A stretch of DNA of 64,000 bases from Streptomyces sp. JH34. Lineage in GTDB: Bacteria > Actinomycetota > Actinomycetes > Streptomycetales > Streptomycetaceae. Below, one piece after another: positions 1 through 7,369 of this stretch. Position 1 is the stretch's first letter, and each line of letters opens with the position of its first letter. The notes below the pieces were generated by a model that ran no database searches, was not told where the DNA came from, and saw only the letters and a list, made by a program, of their open reading frames with translations. A program made the translations under genes and the position numbers. The stretch covers positions 4,898,001-4,962,000 of the forward strand of contig NZ_JAJSOO010000001.1 in the NCBI RefSeq assembly GCF_029428875.1, written 5' to 3'.

Positions 1-2
1 TG

Positions 3-1058
3 TCAGGACGACGGGGGTGCGGGAGTGCGCGCGGTCCGCCTGTGCCGTCGTGCGACGACCGTCGCGATGACCCGTGGGGTCAGGACGGACGCCACCAGGA
101 GCAGTCCGGTCACGATGACCTGCACCTCGTTGGCGATGTCGTTGAGCGTGAGCAGGTTCTTCAGGACGCCGATCAGCAGGACACCGGCGACCGCGCCGAA
201 GAGCGTGCCCTTCCCACCGTCGAAGTCGATACCGCCCAGCAGGACGGACGCGATGACGAGCATCTCGAAGCCGAGTCCGTTGTCCGCGCGGGCACTTCCG
301 TACCGGAGGGTGAAGACGACACCGGCGAACGCGGAGAACAGCCCGGTCACGACGAAGAGCAGCAGCTTGATCCGCTTGACCCGGATACCGGCGAAGTACG
401 CGGCCTCCTCCTGGGCGCCGATCGCGAAGAGGGAGCGGCCGAGACCGGTCGCGTGCAGCACCACCGCGGTGATCGCGGCCAGGACGATGAAGAGCAGCAC
501 CGGATACGTGAGGAAGGTGCCGGGGACGGTCGTGGTGTCGACGGCCCAGTCCGCGTACACCTGCGGGAAGTCCGTCACCGCGTCGCTGCCGAGCGCCACC
601 GAGGCCAGACCCCGGTAGAGCGCCAGGGTGCCGATGGTGACGGCCAGGGACGGCAGTCCGACCTTGGTGACCAGCCAGCCGTTGAGGAGGCCTCCGGCGA
701 CGCCCACGAGGAGCACGGCGGGGACGATCGTCTCGAAGGCCCAGCCGGCTTCCCAGAGCGCGCCGGTCAGCGCGCTGCCCAGACCCAGCATGGAGGCGAC
801 GGACAGGTCGACCTGCCCGGCGACGACCAGGAGCGTCATCGGCAGTGCGATGAGGGCGACTTCGGCGATGTCGTTGAAGGCGAACGCGAGGTTCTCGCCC
901 GAACCGAACCCCTCCGTCGTCCCGAGACCGACGACGAGGACCGCCACCAGCAGGGCGCCGACCGCGGTGTCCCAGCGAAGCGCCAGGGCGCGCACGGGAG
1001 AGGGCCTCGCCGCGGCCCGCGGAGTGGGAGCCGTCTTCGTGTCAGGCGCCGTGGTCAT
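3..1058 (-). CDS. sugar ABC transporter permease (RbsC/RhaQ type)
   Basis: This 351-residue membrane protein is the second permease of a carbohydrate importer of the ribose/xylose/rhamnose (BPD_transp_2) family. A basic, proline-rich N-terminus of about 28 residues precedes about nine hydrophobic segments. The conserved loop GQVDLSVAS near residue 80 and the late loop GGIDFDGGKGT are typical of the family. Its ATG overlaps the end of the upstream permease by 17 bases, so the two are translated together. The stop codon lies at bases 3-5 and the operon probably continues to the left, where the periplasmic binding protein would be expected. The ATPase-permease-permease order and the LacI-type operator upstream suggest an L-rhamnose importer. 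Substrate is inference. Confidence 0.85.
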   Translation of the reverse strand: MTTAPDTKTAPTPRAAARPSPVRALALRWDTAVGALLVAVLVVGLGTTEGFGSGENLAFAFNDIAEVALIALPMTLLVVAGQVDLSVASMLGLGSALTGALWEAGWAFETIVPAVLLVGVAGGLLNGWLVTKVGLPSLAVTIGTLALYRGLASVALGSDAVTDFPQVYADWAVDTTTVPGTFLTYPVLLFIVLAAITAVVLHATGLGRSLFAIGAQEEAAYFAGIRVKRIKLLLFVVTGLFSAFAGVVFTLRYGSARADNGLGFEMLVIASVLLGGIDFDGGKGTLFGAVAGVLLIGVLKNLLTLNDIANEVQVIVTGLLLVASVLTPRVIATVVARRHRRTARTPAPPSS

Positions 1059-2094
1059 GACGGGCGTTCCTCTTCCTCAGTGCGGCGGTCATCCGCAGGT
1101 TCACGATCCGGTCGACGCTGATGGCCAGCAGGAGGAGAGCGCCGGTGATGGCGCCCTGCCAGAAGGAGTCCACCTTCAGCACGACCAGCACACTGCCGAT
1201 GGTGGTGAGCAGCAGGGCGCCGAGCGCCGCGCCCCAGACGCTGCCGGTGCCACCGGTGATGGCGACACCACCGACGACCACGGCGCTGACGACCGTCAGT
1301 TCCCAGCCGTGCGCGTTGTCCGCGACGACCGTGCCGAAGCGGGCCAGCCACAGGGCCCCGGCGAAGCCGGCGACGGCCCCGGAGAAGGCGTACGCGGCGA
1401 GCACCCGGCGGCGGATCGGGATACCGGCGAGGCGGGCGGCCTCGGGGCTCGACCCGATGGCGTACAGCTCACGTCCCGAGCGGTAGCCGCGCAGGAAGTA
1501 CGCCGTCGCCACGAGCAGGACGAGCGCGATCAGCGGCAGGTACGGGACGCCCAGCACGCTGCCGCTGCCTAGGCCCAGGACCGCCTCCGGCACCTCGGAG
1601 GCGCTGATCTGCTCACCCTGCGCCCACCAGTAGTCGATGCCCTGGATGATGTAGAGCATGCCCAGGGTCACGACCAGCGCCGGGACCCCGCCGAAGCTGA
1701 CGAGGGCGCCGGACAGCAGTCCGCAGACCACGCCGACGGCGATGCCGAGCAGCATCACCGTCAGCACACCGTGGTCGCTCCCCGCGACGAACTTGCCGCA
1801 GGCGAAGGCGGACAGGCCCACGACCGAGCCGACCGACAGGTCGATGTTCCGGGTGATCACCACGGCGGACTGGCCGACCGCGAGCAGCACCAGGATCGAC
1901 GCGTTGAGCAGCAGGTCCTTGACGCCCTGGTCGGACAGGAAGCGCGGATTGGCCAGACAGGTGCCGAGGACGAGCAGGACCAGCGCCCCGGCGATGGAGA
2001 TCTCGCGCGCCCGGAAGACCGCGTCCACGAGCGAGGAGGCACTCCGCTCCGGTGTCTTCGCGGTGTCCGGGGGGCTCCCGATGGTGGTGGTCAT
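1042..2094 (-). CDS. sugar ABC transporter permease (RbsC/RhaP type)
   Basis: First permease of the importer, 350 residues. The start is the ATG at 2094, which overlaps the ATPase stop codon as ATGA; a longer frame exists upstream but only antisense-like sequence lies there. It has a cytoplasmic N-terminus of about 40 residues, about nine transmembrane helices, the signature NIDLSVGSVVGL and a conserved GGVAITGGTGSVWGA loop, as in RbsC, XylH and RhaP. It should pair with the second permease as a heterodimeric channel energised by the adjacent two-domain ATPase. Family and role are clear; the sugar is inferred from context. Confidence 0.86.
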   Translation of the reverse strand: MTTTIGSPPDTAKTPERSASSLVDAVFRAREISIAGALVLLVLGTCLANPRFLSDQGVKDLLLNASILVLLAVGQSAVVITRNIDLSVGSVVGLSAFACGKFVAGSDHGVLTVMLLGIAVGVVCGLLSGALVSFGGVPALVVTLGMLYIIQGIDYWWAQGEQISASEVPEAVLGLGSGSVLGVPYLPLIALVLLVATAYFLRGYRSGRELYAIGSSPEAARLAGIPIRRRVLAAYAFSGAVAGFAGALWLARFGTVVADNAHGWELTVVSAVVVGGVAITGGTGSVWGAALGALLLTTIGSVLVVLKVDSFWQGAITGALLLLAISVDRIVNLRMTAALRKRNARHDHGA

Positions 2095-3614
2095 GCCGCT
2101 GCCCTCTCGACGCGTCCGGTGGCCGCGGCCATGACCGACTCCTCGGTGGCGCTCCTGCGCGGGATCTCGGCGACGAGCCGGCCCTCGTGCATCACGAGCA
2201 CCCGGTCGGCCATCCCGATGACCTCGGGGAGATCCGAGGAGATCATCAGTACGGCGAGACCGTCGGCGGCCAGCGAGGAGAGCAGCCGGTGGACCTCCGC
2301 CTTGGTGCCGACGTCGATCCCGCGGGTCGGTTCGTCGACGATCAGCACGGCGGGACCTGTCGCCAGCCACTTGGCCAGCACGACCTTCTGCTGGTTGCCG
2401 CCGGACAGCACACCCACGGTGTCCGCCAGCCGGTTGTACTTGAGCTGGAGGCGCACCGCCCAGTCGGCGGCCCGGTCGTGCTCCAGGGCGCGGCTGACGA
2501 GCCCGCGCTTGCGGACCTCGCCCAGGCCCGTGAGTCCGATGTTGCGTTCGATCGACATATCCATGACCAGACCCCGCTGGCGCCGGTCCTCCGGTACGAG
2601 CGCGAGCCCGGCGTCCATCGCGGCGGTCGGCGAGCCGGGGCGCAGCACCGTGCCGGCGACCTTCACCTCGCCCGCGTCGGCGCGGTCCACACCGAAGACC
2701 GCCTGGGCGACCTCAGTGCGCCCGGCACCGACCAGTCCGGCGAGAGCGACGATCTCGCCGCGCCGGACGTCGAAGGACACGTCGCGGAAGACACCCTCGC
2801 GGGTCAGCCGGTGCACCGACAGCGCGACCTCGCCGACCTCGGCGTCCTGCTTGGGGTAGAGGTCGTCGAGGTCGCGTCCCACCATCCTGCGCACCAGGTC
2901 GTCCTCGGTGAGCCCTTCGAGCGGCTCGGAGGAGATCCAACGGCCGTCGCGCAGGGTCGTGACGCGCTGGCACAGCTCGAAGATCTCGTCCAGGCGGTGC
3001 GAGATGAACAGCACCGCCGCGCCCTCGGCGCGCAGTGCGCGGACGACGGAGAAGAGCCGGGCGGTCTCGCTGCCGGTCAGGGCGGCCGTCGGCTCGTCCA
3101 TGATCAGGACACGGGCGTCGAAGGAGAGCGCCTTGGCGATCTCGACGATCTGCTGGTCGGCGATCGACAGCCCGCGTGCGGGCCGGTCCGGGGCGAGATC
3201 CACCCCGAGTCTCCGCATCAGCCCTGCGGTGGTCTCGCGCACGGCCCTGCGGTCGATCCGTCCCAGGGACCGCCGGGGCTGACGGCCCATGAAGATGTTC
3301 TCGGCGATGGAGAGGTCGGGGAAGAGCGTGGGCTCCTGGTAGATGACGGCGATGCCGGCGTCACGCGCGTCCGCCGGGCCGTGGAAGACGACGGGCTCGC
3401 CGTCGAGAAGCACCTCACCACTGTCCGGCCGGTGCACTCCGGCGAGGGCCTTGATCAGGGTCGACTTGCCTGCGCCGTTCTCACCCGCGAGTGCGTGGGC
3501 CTCGCCGGGGAACAACCGCAGGGACACGTCCTGCAGGGCCCGTACGGCACCGAAGGACTTGCTCACGCCCTGCAGGGCCAGGACCGGGGCCGGGTCCGGG
3601 GCGGACTGGTTCAT
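2091..3614 (-). CDS. sugar ABC transporter ATP-binding protein, two ABC domains (RbsA/RhaT type)
   Basis: A 507-residue duplicated ABC ATPase of the CUT2 carbohydrate importers. The N-terminal domain has an intact Walker A (GENGAGKST, about residue 48), the LSIADQQ signature and Walker B (VLIMDEPTAAL). The C-terminal domain has the degenerate Walker A (GLVGAGRTE) usual in RbsA-like proteins, plus LSGGNQQK and VLIVDEPTRGID. A GGAG ribosome site sits just before the ATG. It is first in the operon, 43 bases downstream of a LacI-type operator (3657-3668), so it is probably repressed until the sugar is present. No regulator, isomerase or binding protein lies in the window. Confidence 0.9.
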   Translation of the reverse strand: MNQSAPDPAPVLALQGVSKSFGAVRALQDVSLRLFPGEAHALAGENGAGKSTLIKALAGVHRPDSGEVLLDGEPVVFHGPADARDAGIAVIYQEPTLFPDLSIAENIFMGRQPRRSLGRIDRRAVRETTAGLMRRLGVDLAPDRPARGLSIADQQIVEIAKALSFDARVLIMDEPTAALTGSETARLFSVVRALRAEGAAVLFISHRLDEIFELCQRVTTLRDGRWISSEPLEGLTEDDLVRRMVGRDLDDLYPKQDAEVGEVALSVHRLTREGVFRDVSFDVRRGEIVALAGLVGAGRTEVAQAVFGVDRADAGEVKVAGTVLRPGSPTAAMDAGLALVPEDRRQRGLVMDMSIERNIGLTGLGEVRKRGLVSRALEHDRAADWAVRLQLKYNRLADTVGVLSGGNQQKVVLAKWLATGPAVLIVDEPTRGIDVGTKAEVHRLLSSLAADGLAVLMISSDLPEVIGMADRVLVMHEGRLVAEIPRRSATEESVMAAATGRVERAAA

Positions 3615-3656
3615 GAGAGCTCCTCAGCGGTGGGACCGTTCCGCGCCACCCCGCCG

Positions 3657-3668
3657 TGAAAGGTTTCA
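3657..3668 (-). promoter_or_regulatory. LacI-family operator of the sugar ABC operon
   Basis: TGAAA-GG-TTTCA is an inverted repeat with 5-base arms and a 2-base centre, the usual geometry of LacI-family operators. It lies between the predicted -10 (3684-3689) and the ATPase start, about 10 bases past the expected transcription start, a position that blocks initiation. Confidence 0.6.
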
Positions 3669-3683
3669 ATCAGGTTGCTCGGA

Positions 3684-3712
3684 AGCTAAACGGGGATTGC
3701 GGGCGCAGTCAA
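3684..3712 (-). promoter_or_regulatory. predicted promoter of the sugar ABC operon
   Basis: On the minus strand, TTGACT (3712-3707) and TTAGCT (3689-3684) are separated by 17 bases, matching a vegetative (HrdB-type) promoter. The operator at 3668-3657 follows immediately. The initiation site has not been mapped; this is a pattern match. Confidence 0.5.
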
Positions 3713-3784
3713 TGGGTTGATGCCGAGAAGTTCCAGGACGGTGCCGCGATGTGCGACGTGTAGGGGAGGAACGGCTGGACACCC

Positions 3785-3814
3785 TTGACAGCCTTCGGGG
3801 CGGGCCACTATCTT
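3785..3814 (+). promoter_or_regulatory. predicted plus-strand promoter with no obvious target gene
   Basis: A perfect -35 TTGACA (3785-3790) and TATCTT (3809-3814) are separated by 18 bases on the plus strand. A second LacI-type palindrome follows directly. It points into the 3' end of the convergent acetyltransferase gene, and no plus-strand gene begins downstream until 6015. Confidence 0.45.
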
Positions 3815-3823
3815 CCGGCCCCT

Positions 3824-3835
3824 TGAATCGATTCA
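3824..3835 (+). promoter_or_regulatory. second LacI-family operator
   Basis: TGAATCGATTCA is a perfect 12-base palindrome with the central CG favoured by LacI-family repressors. It starts 9 bases past the predicted -10 of the plus-strand promoter, mirroring the arrangement on the other side of the gap. With the site at 3657 it may form a repression loop over the ABC promoter. Confidence 0.55.
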
Positions 3836-3887
3836 CATCACGGTCGCGCATCGCTCCACTTACAAGTGCACACCAGGTGCCGACCGT

Positions 3888-4454
3888 TCATGGACCGACG
3901 GCGAGGCCGGCGGCTGCCGGATGGTCCGGCCCGAGGAGGACGACGAGCCCGGCCCGGCCGGGGACCGGCACCGGGACCTGGACCCACCCCGCGCGTCGGT
4001 AGAACCGCAGTGTCGCCCCGGCGCGCACGGAAGTGAGCAGCCGGCACCGTCCGCCCGGCGCGGCCCCGGTGACCGCCGACAGCAGCGCCGCGCCCAGTCC
4101 GGCGCTGCGGAGGTGGGGGGAGACGGCCAACTCGTCCACCTCGACGGCCCCGCACAGCCACGCCGTGACGCGGTCGGGTCCGAGTGCGCGGGCGACGTGC
4201 CCGTGACTGCGGCCGGAAGGGAAGGTGCCTGGTGTGGTCCAGGCGGTGGCGAAGCCGCCGACAGTGTGCCCGTCGAGCGCCAGGGCGGCGGTGAACCCGG
4301 GGCGCCCGGCGTCGTCGCCGAGCCGCTCGACGTACAGACGGCCCGTCGCCGGGTCCTCGTTCCACGGCGGCGCCGAGAACGCTTCGGAGTGCACCCGCCG
4401 GATCCCTTCGGCGTACTCGGCGAGGCTCGCGCTCCCGACCTGTCGGACCCGCAT
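3888..4454 (-). CDS. GNAT-family N-acetyltransferase
   Basis: A 188-residue acetyltransferase of the Gcn5-related fold. The core motif A is visible as VDELAVSPHLRSAGLGAALL (acetyl-CoA pyrophosphate loop R-x-x-G-L/G-x-A), followed by the motif B strand-helix TLRFYRRAGW near the C-terminus. I chose the ATG at 4454 because the frame further upstream runs through low-complexity tandem repeats, and a GGGGAG ribosome site lies 11 bases before it. It stands alone, tail to tail with the orphan promoter at 3785. The acceptor substrate cannot be told. Confidence 0.8.
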   Translation of the reverse strand: MRVRQVGSASLAEYAEGIRRVHSEAFSAPPWNEDPATGRLYVERLGDDAGRPGFTAALALDGHTVGGFATAWTTPGTFPSGRSHGHVARALGPDRVTAWLCGAVEVDELAVSPHLRSAGLGAALLSAVTGAAPGGRCRLLTSVRAGATLRFYRRAGWVQVPVPVPGRAGLVVLLGPDHPAAAGLAVGP

Positions 4455-4456
4455 CA

Positions 4457-4526
4457 CCGCACCAACTCCCCGCCCCGCGAATCCCGTGCCCGCTACTTCC
4501 TGCCCGACTCCCTGCCCCGCGACTCC
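4457..4526 (-). repeat. degenerate ~14-base tandem repeats upstream of the GNAT gene
   Basis: On the minus strand five imperfect units of 12-15 bases follow each other, each resembling GGGAGTCGCGGGGCA. They end at the ribosome site of the acetyltransferase gene, so the leader or a weakly supported N-terminal extension is repetitive. Confidence 0.5.
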
Positions 4527-4629
4527 GTGGCCGCAACCTCTCTCTCGCAACTCGCGGAGAGGACAGGTCGGGTCGGCGTACCCGGGGCGCGTCCGCACAC
4601 CGCGTGGCAACGCCCGCGGCTCGCGGCGG

Positions 4630-5895
4630 CTACCGGAGGAGATGCGCCGTGAACCAGTCACGAGCCAGGTCCGCGACACGGTCCAGGGTGCCCGGCTCCT
4701 CGAACAGATGGGTCGCGCCCGGGACGATCTCCAGCCGGTTCTCGCAGCGCAACGCGGCCTGCGCCTGCCGGTTGAGGTCGATCACCGTCGTGTCGTCGCC
4801 GCCCACGATGAGCAGGGTGGGTGCGCGGACCCCCGCCAGATCGGCCCCGGCCAGATCGGGCCGCCCGCCGCGGGAGACCACGGCGCCGACCCCCGAGTCC
4901 GCCGCGGCGGCGGCCCGCAGCGCCGCCGCCGCCCCGGTGCTCGCCCCGAACGAGCCGACCGGGAGGGGGACGCGGCGCCGCAGCCAGCCGGTGGTGTCCG
5001 CGAGCCGCCCGGCCAGCAGACCGATGTCGAAGACATTGGCGCGGTGGACCTCCTCCCCGGGGGTGAGCAGGTCGAAGAGCAGCGTGCCCAGACCGGCGCG
5101 GTTCAGGGCGGCGGCCACGGAACGGTTGCGCGGGCTGCGGCGGCTGCTGCCCGAACCATGGGCGAACACCACGACCGCCCCGGCGTCCGCGGGGAGCACC
5201 AGGTCTCCGGTGAGCGCTACCCCGCCCGCGTCCACCTCGACCTCCTCGGCCGGGACGACAGTCGCGGAGGCCCGCGCCAGCAGGGCGACGACCTCCTCGT
5301 CGGAGGTCTGGGAGAAGTCCCGGTACCACTCGCCCACGGCCGAGAAGAAGCTCGGCGTGGACAGGCAGACGACCTCGTCGACGTCCTCACGCAGCCCGGC
5401 GGCGACATCCGGCGACGCGACCGGCACGGCCAGGACGACGTGGGCGGCGCCCTGGGCCCGCACCACCTGGCAGGCTGCCCTCGCGGTCGCCCCGGTGGCG
5501 ACCCCGTCGTCCACCACGACCACCGCGCGCCCCTTCAGCGGCAGGCGTGGCCGGCCCTCGCGGTAGGCGTGCGCCCGACGCACGAGCTCCGCCTCCTCGG
5601 CGCGTTCCACGGCCACGAGGTCCTTCTCGCCGACCCCGGTCCGGCGGACGATCTCCTCGCTGATCACCCGCACCCCGCCCTCTCCGATGGCGCCGAACCC
5701 CAGTTCGGGGTGGTACGGCACCCCGAGCTTGCGGACCACGATGACATCGAGGGGGGCGCCGAGGGCCTGTGCGACCTCGTACGCCACCGGGACCCCGCCA
5801 CGCGGCAGCCCCAGGACGACCGGATCGCGTCTGCTCAGGTGCCCCAGTGCCACGGCGAGCCGACGTCCGGCGTCCGTGCGGTCGGTGAACTGCAC
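4630..5895 (-). CDS. fusion of phosphoribosyltransferase and dienelactone-hydrolase-like domain
   Basis: A 421-residue two-domain cytoplasmic protein. Residues 1 to about 215 form a type I phosphoribosyltransferase: the PRPP loop VVVVDDGVATGAT near residue 125 and the GLPRGGVPVAYEVA segment are diagnostic. Residues from about 220 form an alpha/beta hydrolase, with an oxyanion HGSGSS motif, nucleophile elbow GASTG, acid GGDDTTV and a C-terminal ATHLFEEPG histidine. Similar fusions occur in actinobacteria; no substrate is established that I know of. A hydrolase joined to a PRTase domain could act on a phosphoribosylated metabolite, but that is conjecture. It is divergent from the HAD phosphatase gene. 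Confidence 0.85.
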   Translation of the reverse strand: MQFTDRTDAGRRLAVALGHLSRRDPVVLGLPRGGVPVAYEVAQALGAPLDVIVVRKLGVPYHPELGFGAIGEGGVRVISEEIVRRTGVGEKDLVAVERAEEAELVRRAHAYREGRPRLPLKGRAVVVVDDGVATGATARAACQVVRAQGAAHVVLAVPVASPDVAAGLREDVDEVVCLSTPSFFSAVGEWYRDFSQTSDEEVVALLARASATVVPAEEVEVDAGGVALTGDLVLPADAGAVVVFAHGSGSSRRSPRNRSVAAALNRAGLGTLLFDLLTPGEEVHRANVFDIGLLAGRLADTTGWLRRRVPLPVGSFGASTGAAAALRAAAAADSGVGAVVSRGGRPDLAGADLAGVRAPTLLIVGGDDTTVIDLNRQAQAALRCENRLEIVPGATHLFEEPGTLDRVADLARDWFTAHLLR

Positions 5896-6014
5896 GGTGG
5901 TTCACCTCCAAGAGAGGTCTCCATCAGTGAGGAAGCGCGGAACACACACGCACACCCCCACCTTCGAAACAATCCCATTTGCGCTGGTTCGGCAAGTCGG
6001 GGACGGTCGGTCGT

Positions 6015-6815
6015 ATGGAGCGAATCGGCGCGGTCCTGATCGACATCGACGGCGTACTCACCGTGTCCTGGGAGCCGCTGCCCGGCGCTGTGGAGGCCAT
6101 GGAGGCCCTGCGGACCGCGGGGGTACCGCTGGCGCTGGTCACCAACACCACGTCCCGGACGCGCGCGGCGATCGCCCGGCGGCTCGCGGACTCCGGATTC
6201 CCCGTCGGCCCCGAAGACGTCCTCACGGCGCCCGCCGTCACCGCGGCCCACCTGCGCGAGCGGCACCCCGGAGCGCGTTGCCTGCTGATCAACACCGGTG
6301 ACGTGCGGGGTGACCTGTCCGGGGTGCCCCTCGTCGAGGAGGAGGACACGGAGGGTGCCGTGCCCGACGTCGTCGTCCTCGGCGGCGCGGGCACCGCCTT
6401 CACCTACGCCGCGATCAACCGCGCCTTCCATCTCGTCCAGCAGGGCGCGGCCCTCGTAGCCATGCACCGCAACCTGTACTGGCGCACCGCGGACGGACTC
6501 GACCTCGACACCGGCGCCTTCCTCCTCGGCCTGGAGCGTGCCGCGCGCACCGAGGCGGTCGTCACCGGAAAGCCGTCCGGGGCGTTCTTCGCCGCAGCGC
6601 TGGCGCACCTCGGCGCCGACCCCGCCCGGACGCTGATGGTGGGCGACGACATCGAGACGGACGTGCTGGCCGCCCAGCGCCACGGCATGACCGGGGCACT
6701 GGTGAGGACAGGCAAGTACCGGCCGGAGACCCTTGCGGCCGCCGACGGCACCCCGGACCACGTCGTGGACTCCTTCGCCGACGTACCCGCCCTGCTCGAA
6801 CGGCTGAGGAGCTGA
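6015..6815 (+). CDS. HAD-superfamily subfamily IIA phosphatase (NagD/LHPP type)
   Basis: A 266-residue hydrolase with all HAD motifs: nucleophile loop LIDIDGVL near the N-terminus, motif II TNTTSR, the lysine in VVTGKPSG and the magnesium-binding VGDDIETD. The capping domain between motifs II and III has the IIA type seen in NagD and LHPP (phospholysine phosphohistidine inorganic pyrophosphate phosphatase). I start at the ATG at 6015, since the earlier ATG at 5979 would add 12 residues ahead of the conserved beta strand. It is divergently arranged with the PRTase-hydrolase gene across about 120 bases. The substrate is probably a small phosphate ester. Confidence 0.85.
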   Translation: MERIGAVLIDIDGVLTVSWEPLPGAVEAMEALRTAGVPLALVTNTTSRTRAAIARRLADSGFPVGPEDVLTAPAVTAAHLRERHPGARCLLINTGDVRGDLSGVPLVEEEDTEGAVPDVVVLGGAGTAFTYAAINRAFHLVQQGAALVAMHRNLYWRTADGLDLDTGAFLLGLERAARTEAVVTGKPSGAFFAAALAHLGADPARTLMVGDDIETDVLAAQRHGMTGALVRTGKYRPETLAAADGTPDHVVDSFADVPALLERLRS

Positions 6816-6937
6816 CACCTGCCTGACGGGAAGCCGAACGTGCCTGCCGGCCGCGGAACTCGAGCGCACCCGCCGACGGCCGCAGTGCTTACGCCCGCGC
6901 TACGCCATGGTCGCTACGGTGCTGCGGGCCAGGGAAA

Positions 6938-6959
6938 AGGCCCTCCCGAGGGAGGGCCT
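6938..6959 (-). terminator. intrinsic terminator of tRNA-Arg
   Basis: A 10-pair GC-rich hairpin (AGGCCCTCCC with its complement) is followed, in the minus direction, by TTTT. It lies 18 bases beyond the tRNA 3' end. It is one of the few hairpins here with a T run. Confidence 0.75.
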
Positions 6960-6977
6960 GACGTGCTGCGGCGGGAG

Positions 6978-7050
6978 CGCCCCCGGCAGGACTCGAACCT
7001 GCGGCCAAGCGCTTAGAAGGCGCCTGCTCTATCCACTGAGCTACGGGGGC
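6978..7050 (-). tRNA. tRNA-Arg (anticodon TCT)
   Basis: A 73-base tRNA on the minus strand. The acceptor stem pairs GCCCCCG with CGGGGGC, the D arm is GCTC-AGTGGATA-GAGC, the anticodon stem-loop is GGCGC-CTTCTAA-GCGCT with TCT at positions 34-36, and the T arm is GCAGG-TTCGAGT-CCTGC. The discriminator base is G and no CCA is encoded. It reads the rare AGA codon. I see no integrase or duplicated 3' end that would mark it as an attachment site. Confidence 0.95.
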
Positions 7051-7369
7051 CGGGTGTCGGCCTGGTGCCCCGGAGGGCGCTGGTTCAAGCCATCTGCGGA
7101 CCTTGCCGGGACAAGGATAGGGCTCAGATCGCCTCCTCCCGGTTGCTTCACCTGCGTGGCACGATGTGGAGGTTCGGTGAAGCGAACCGATAATCGCAGG
7201 TAGGTGCGATTGATGCATCGCTTTTCGCGTCTCGCGCCCCGGGTGTTGTGCACTCGTTATGCCTGCGCCCCACTCGTCCCCTCTGTCCCCCAGGGTGGAT
7301 CCGCCGCGCAGAGAGGTCTATACGCTTCAAAAAGGCTCCAAAATTGGGCATTCTTCACATGTGGTAACC
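7051..7369. other. divergent intergenic region between tRNA-Arg and dynA
   Basis: This 319-base stretch has no gene. It holds an inverted repeat CCTTG-CCGGGA-CAAGG near 7101-7116, the sigma-WhiG-like promoter at 7167-7193 overlapped by an inverted repeat, and near 7319 a second possible -10 (TATACG) closer to dynA. The AT content rises just before the dynA start. Confidence 0.5.
7167..7193 (+). promoter_or_regulatory. candidate sigma-WhiG (sigma-28-like) promoter for dynA-dynB
   Basis: TGGAGGTT (7167-7174), an 11-base spacer and ACCGATAA (7186-7193) fit the motility/sporulation sigma pattern TAAAGTTT-N11-GCCGATAA with exact spacing and 7 of 8 matches in the -10. The -35 matches 5 of 8. The inverted repeat GGTTCG-GTGAAG-CGAACC (7171-7188) lies inside it and could be a regulator site. 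The predicted start leaves a leader of about 170 bases. Confidence 0.35.

Noticed and set aside
4225..6039. 604-residue plus-strand frame opposite the PRTase-hydrolase gene
   Set aside because: No domain and compositional bias typical of an antisense frame.
6978..7050. tRNA-Arg as an integration site
   Set aside because: No integrase, no excisionase and no second copy of the tRNA 3' end seen in the window.
7259..7369. N-terminal extension of DynA to an ATG at 7259
   Set aside because: The extra 37 residues show no conservation-like pattern and pass through the AT-rich promoter region; the ATG at 7370 fits the family better.
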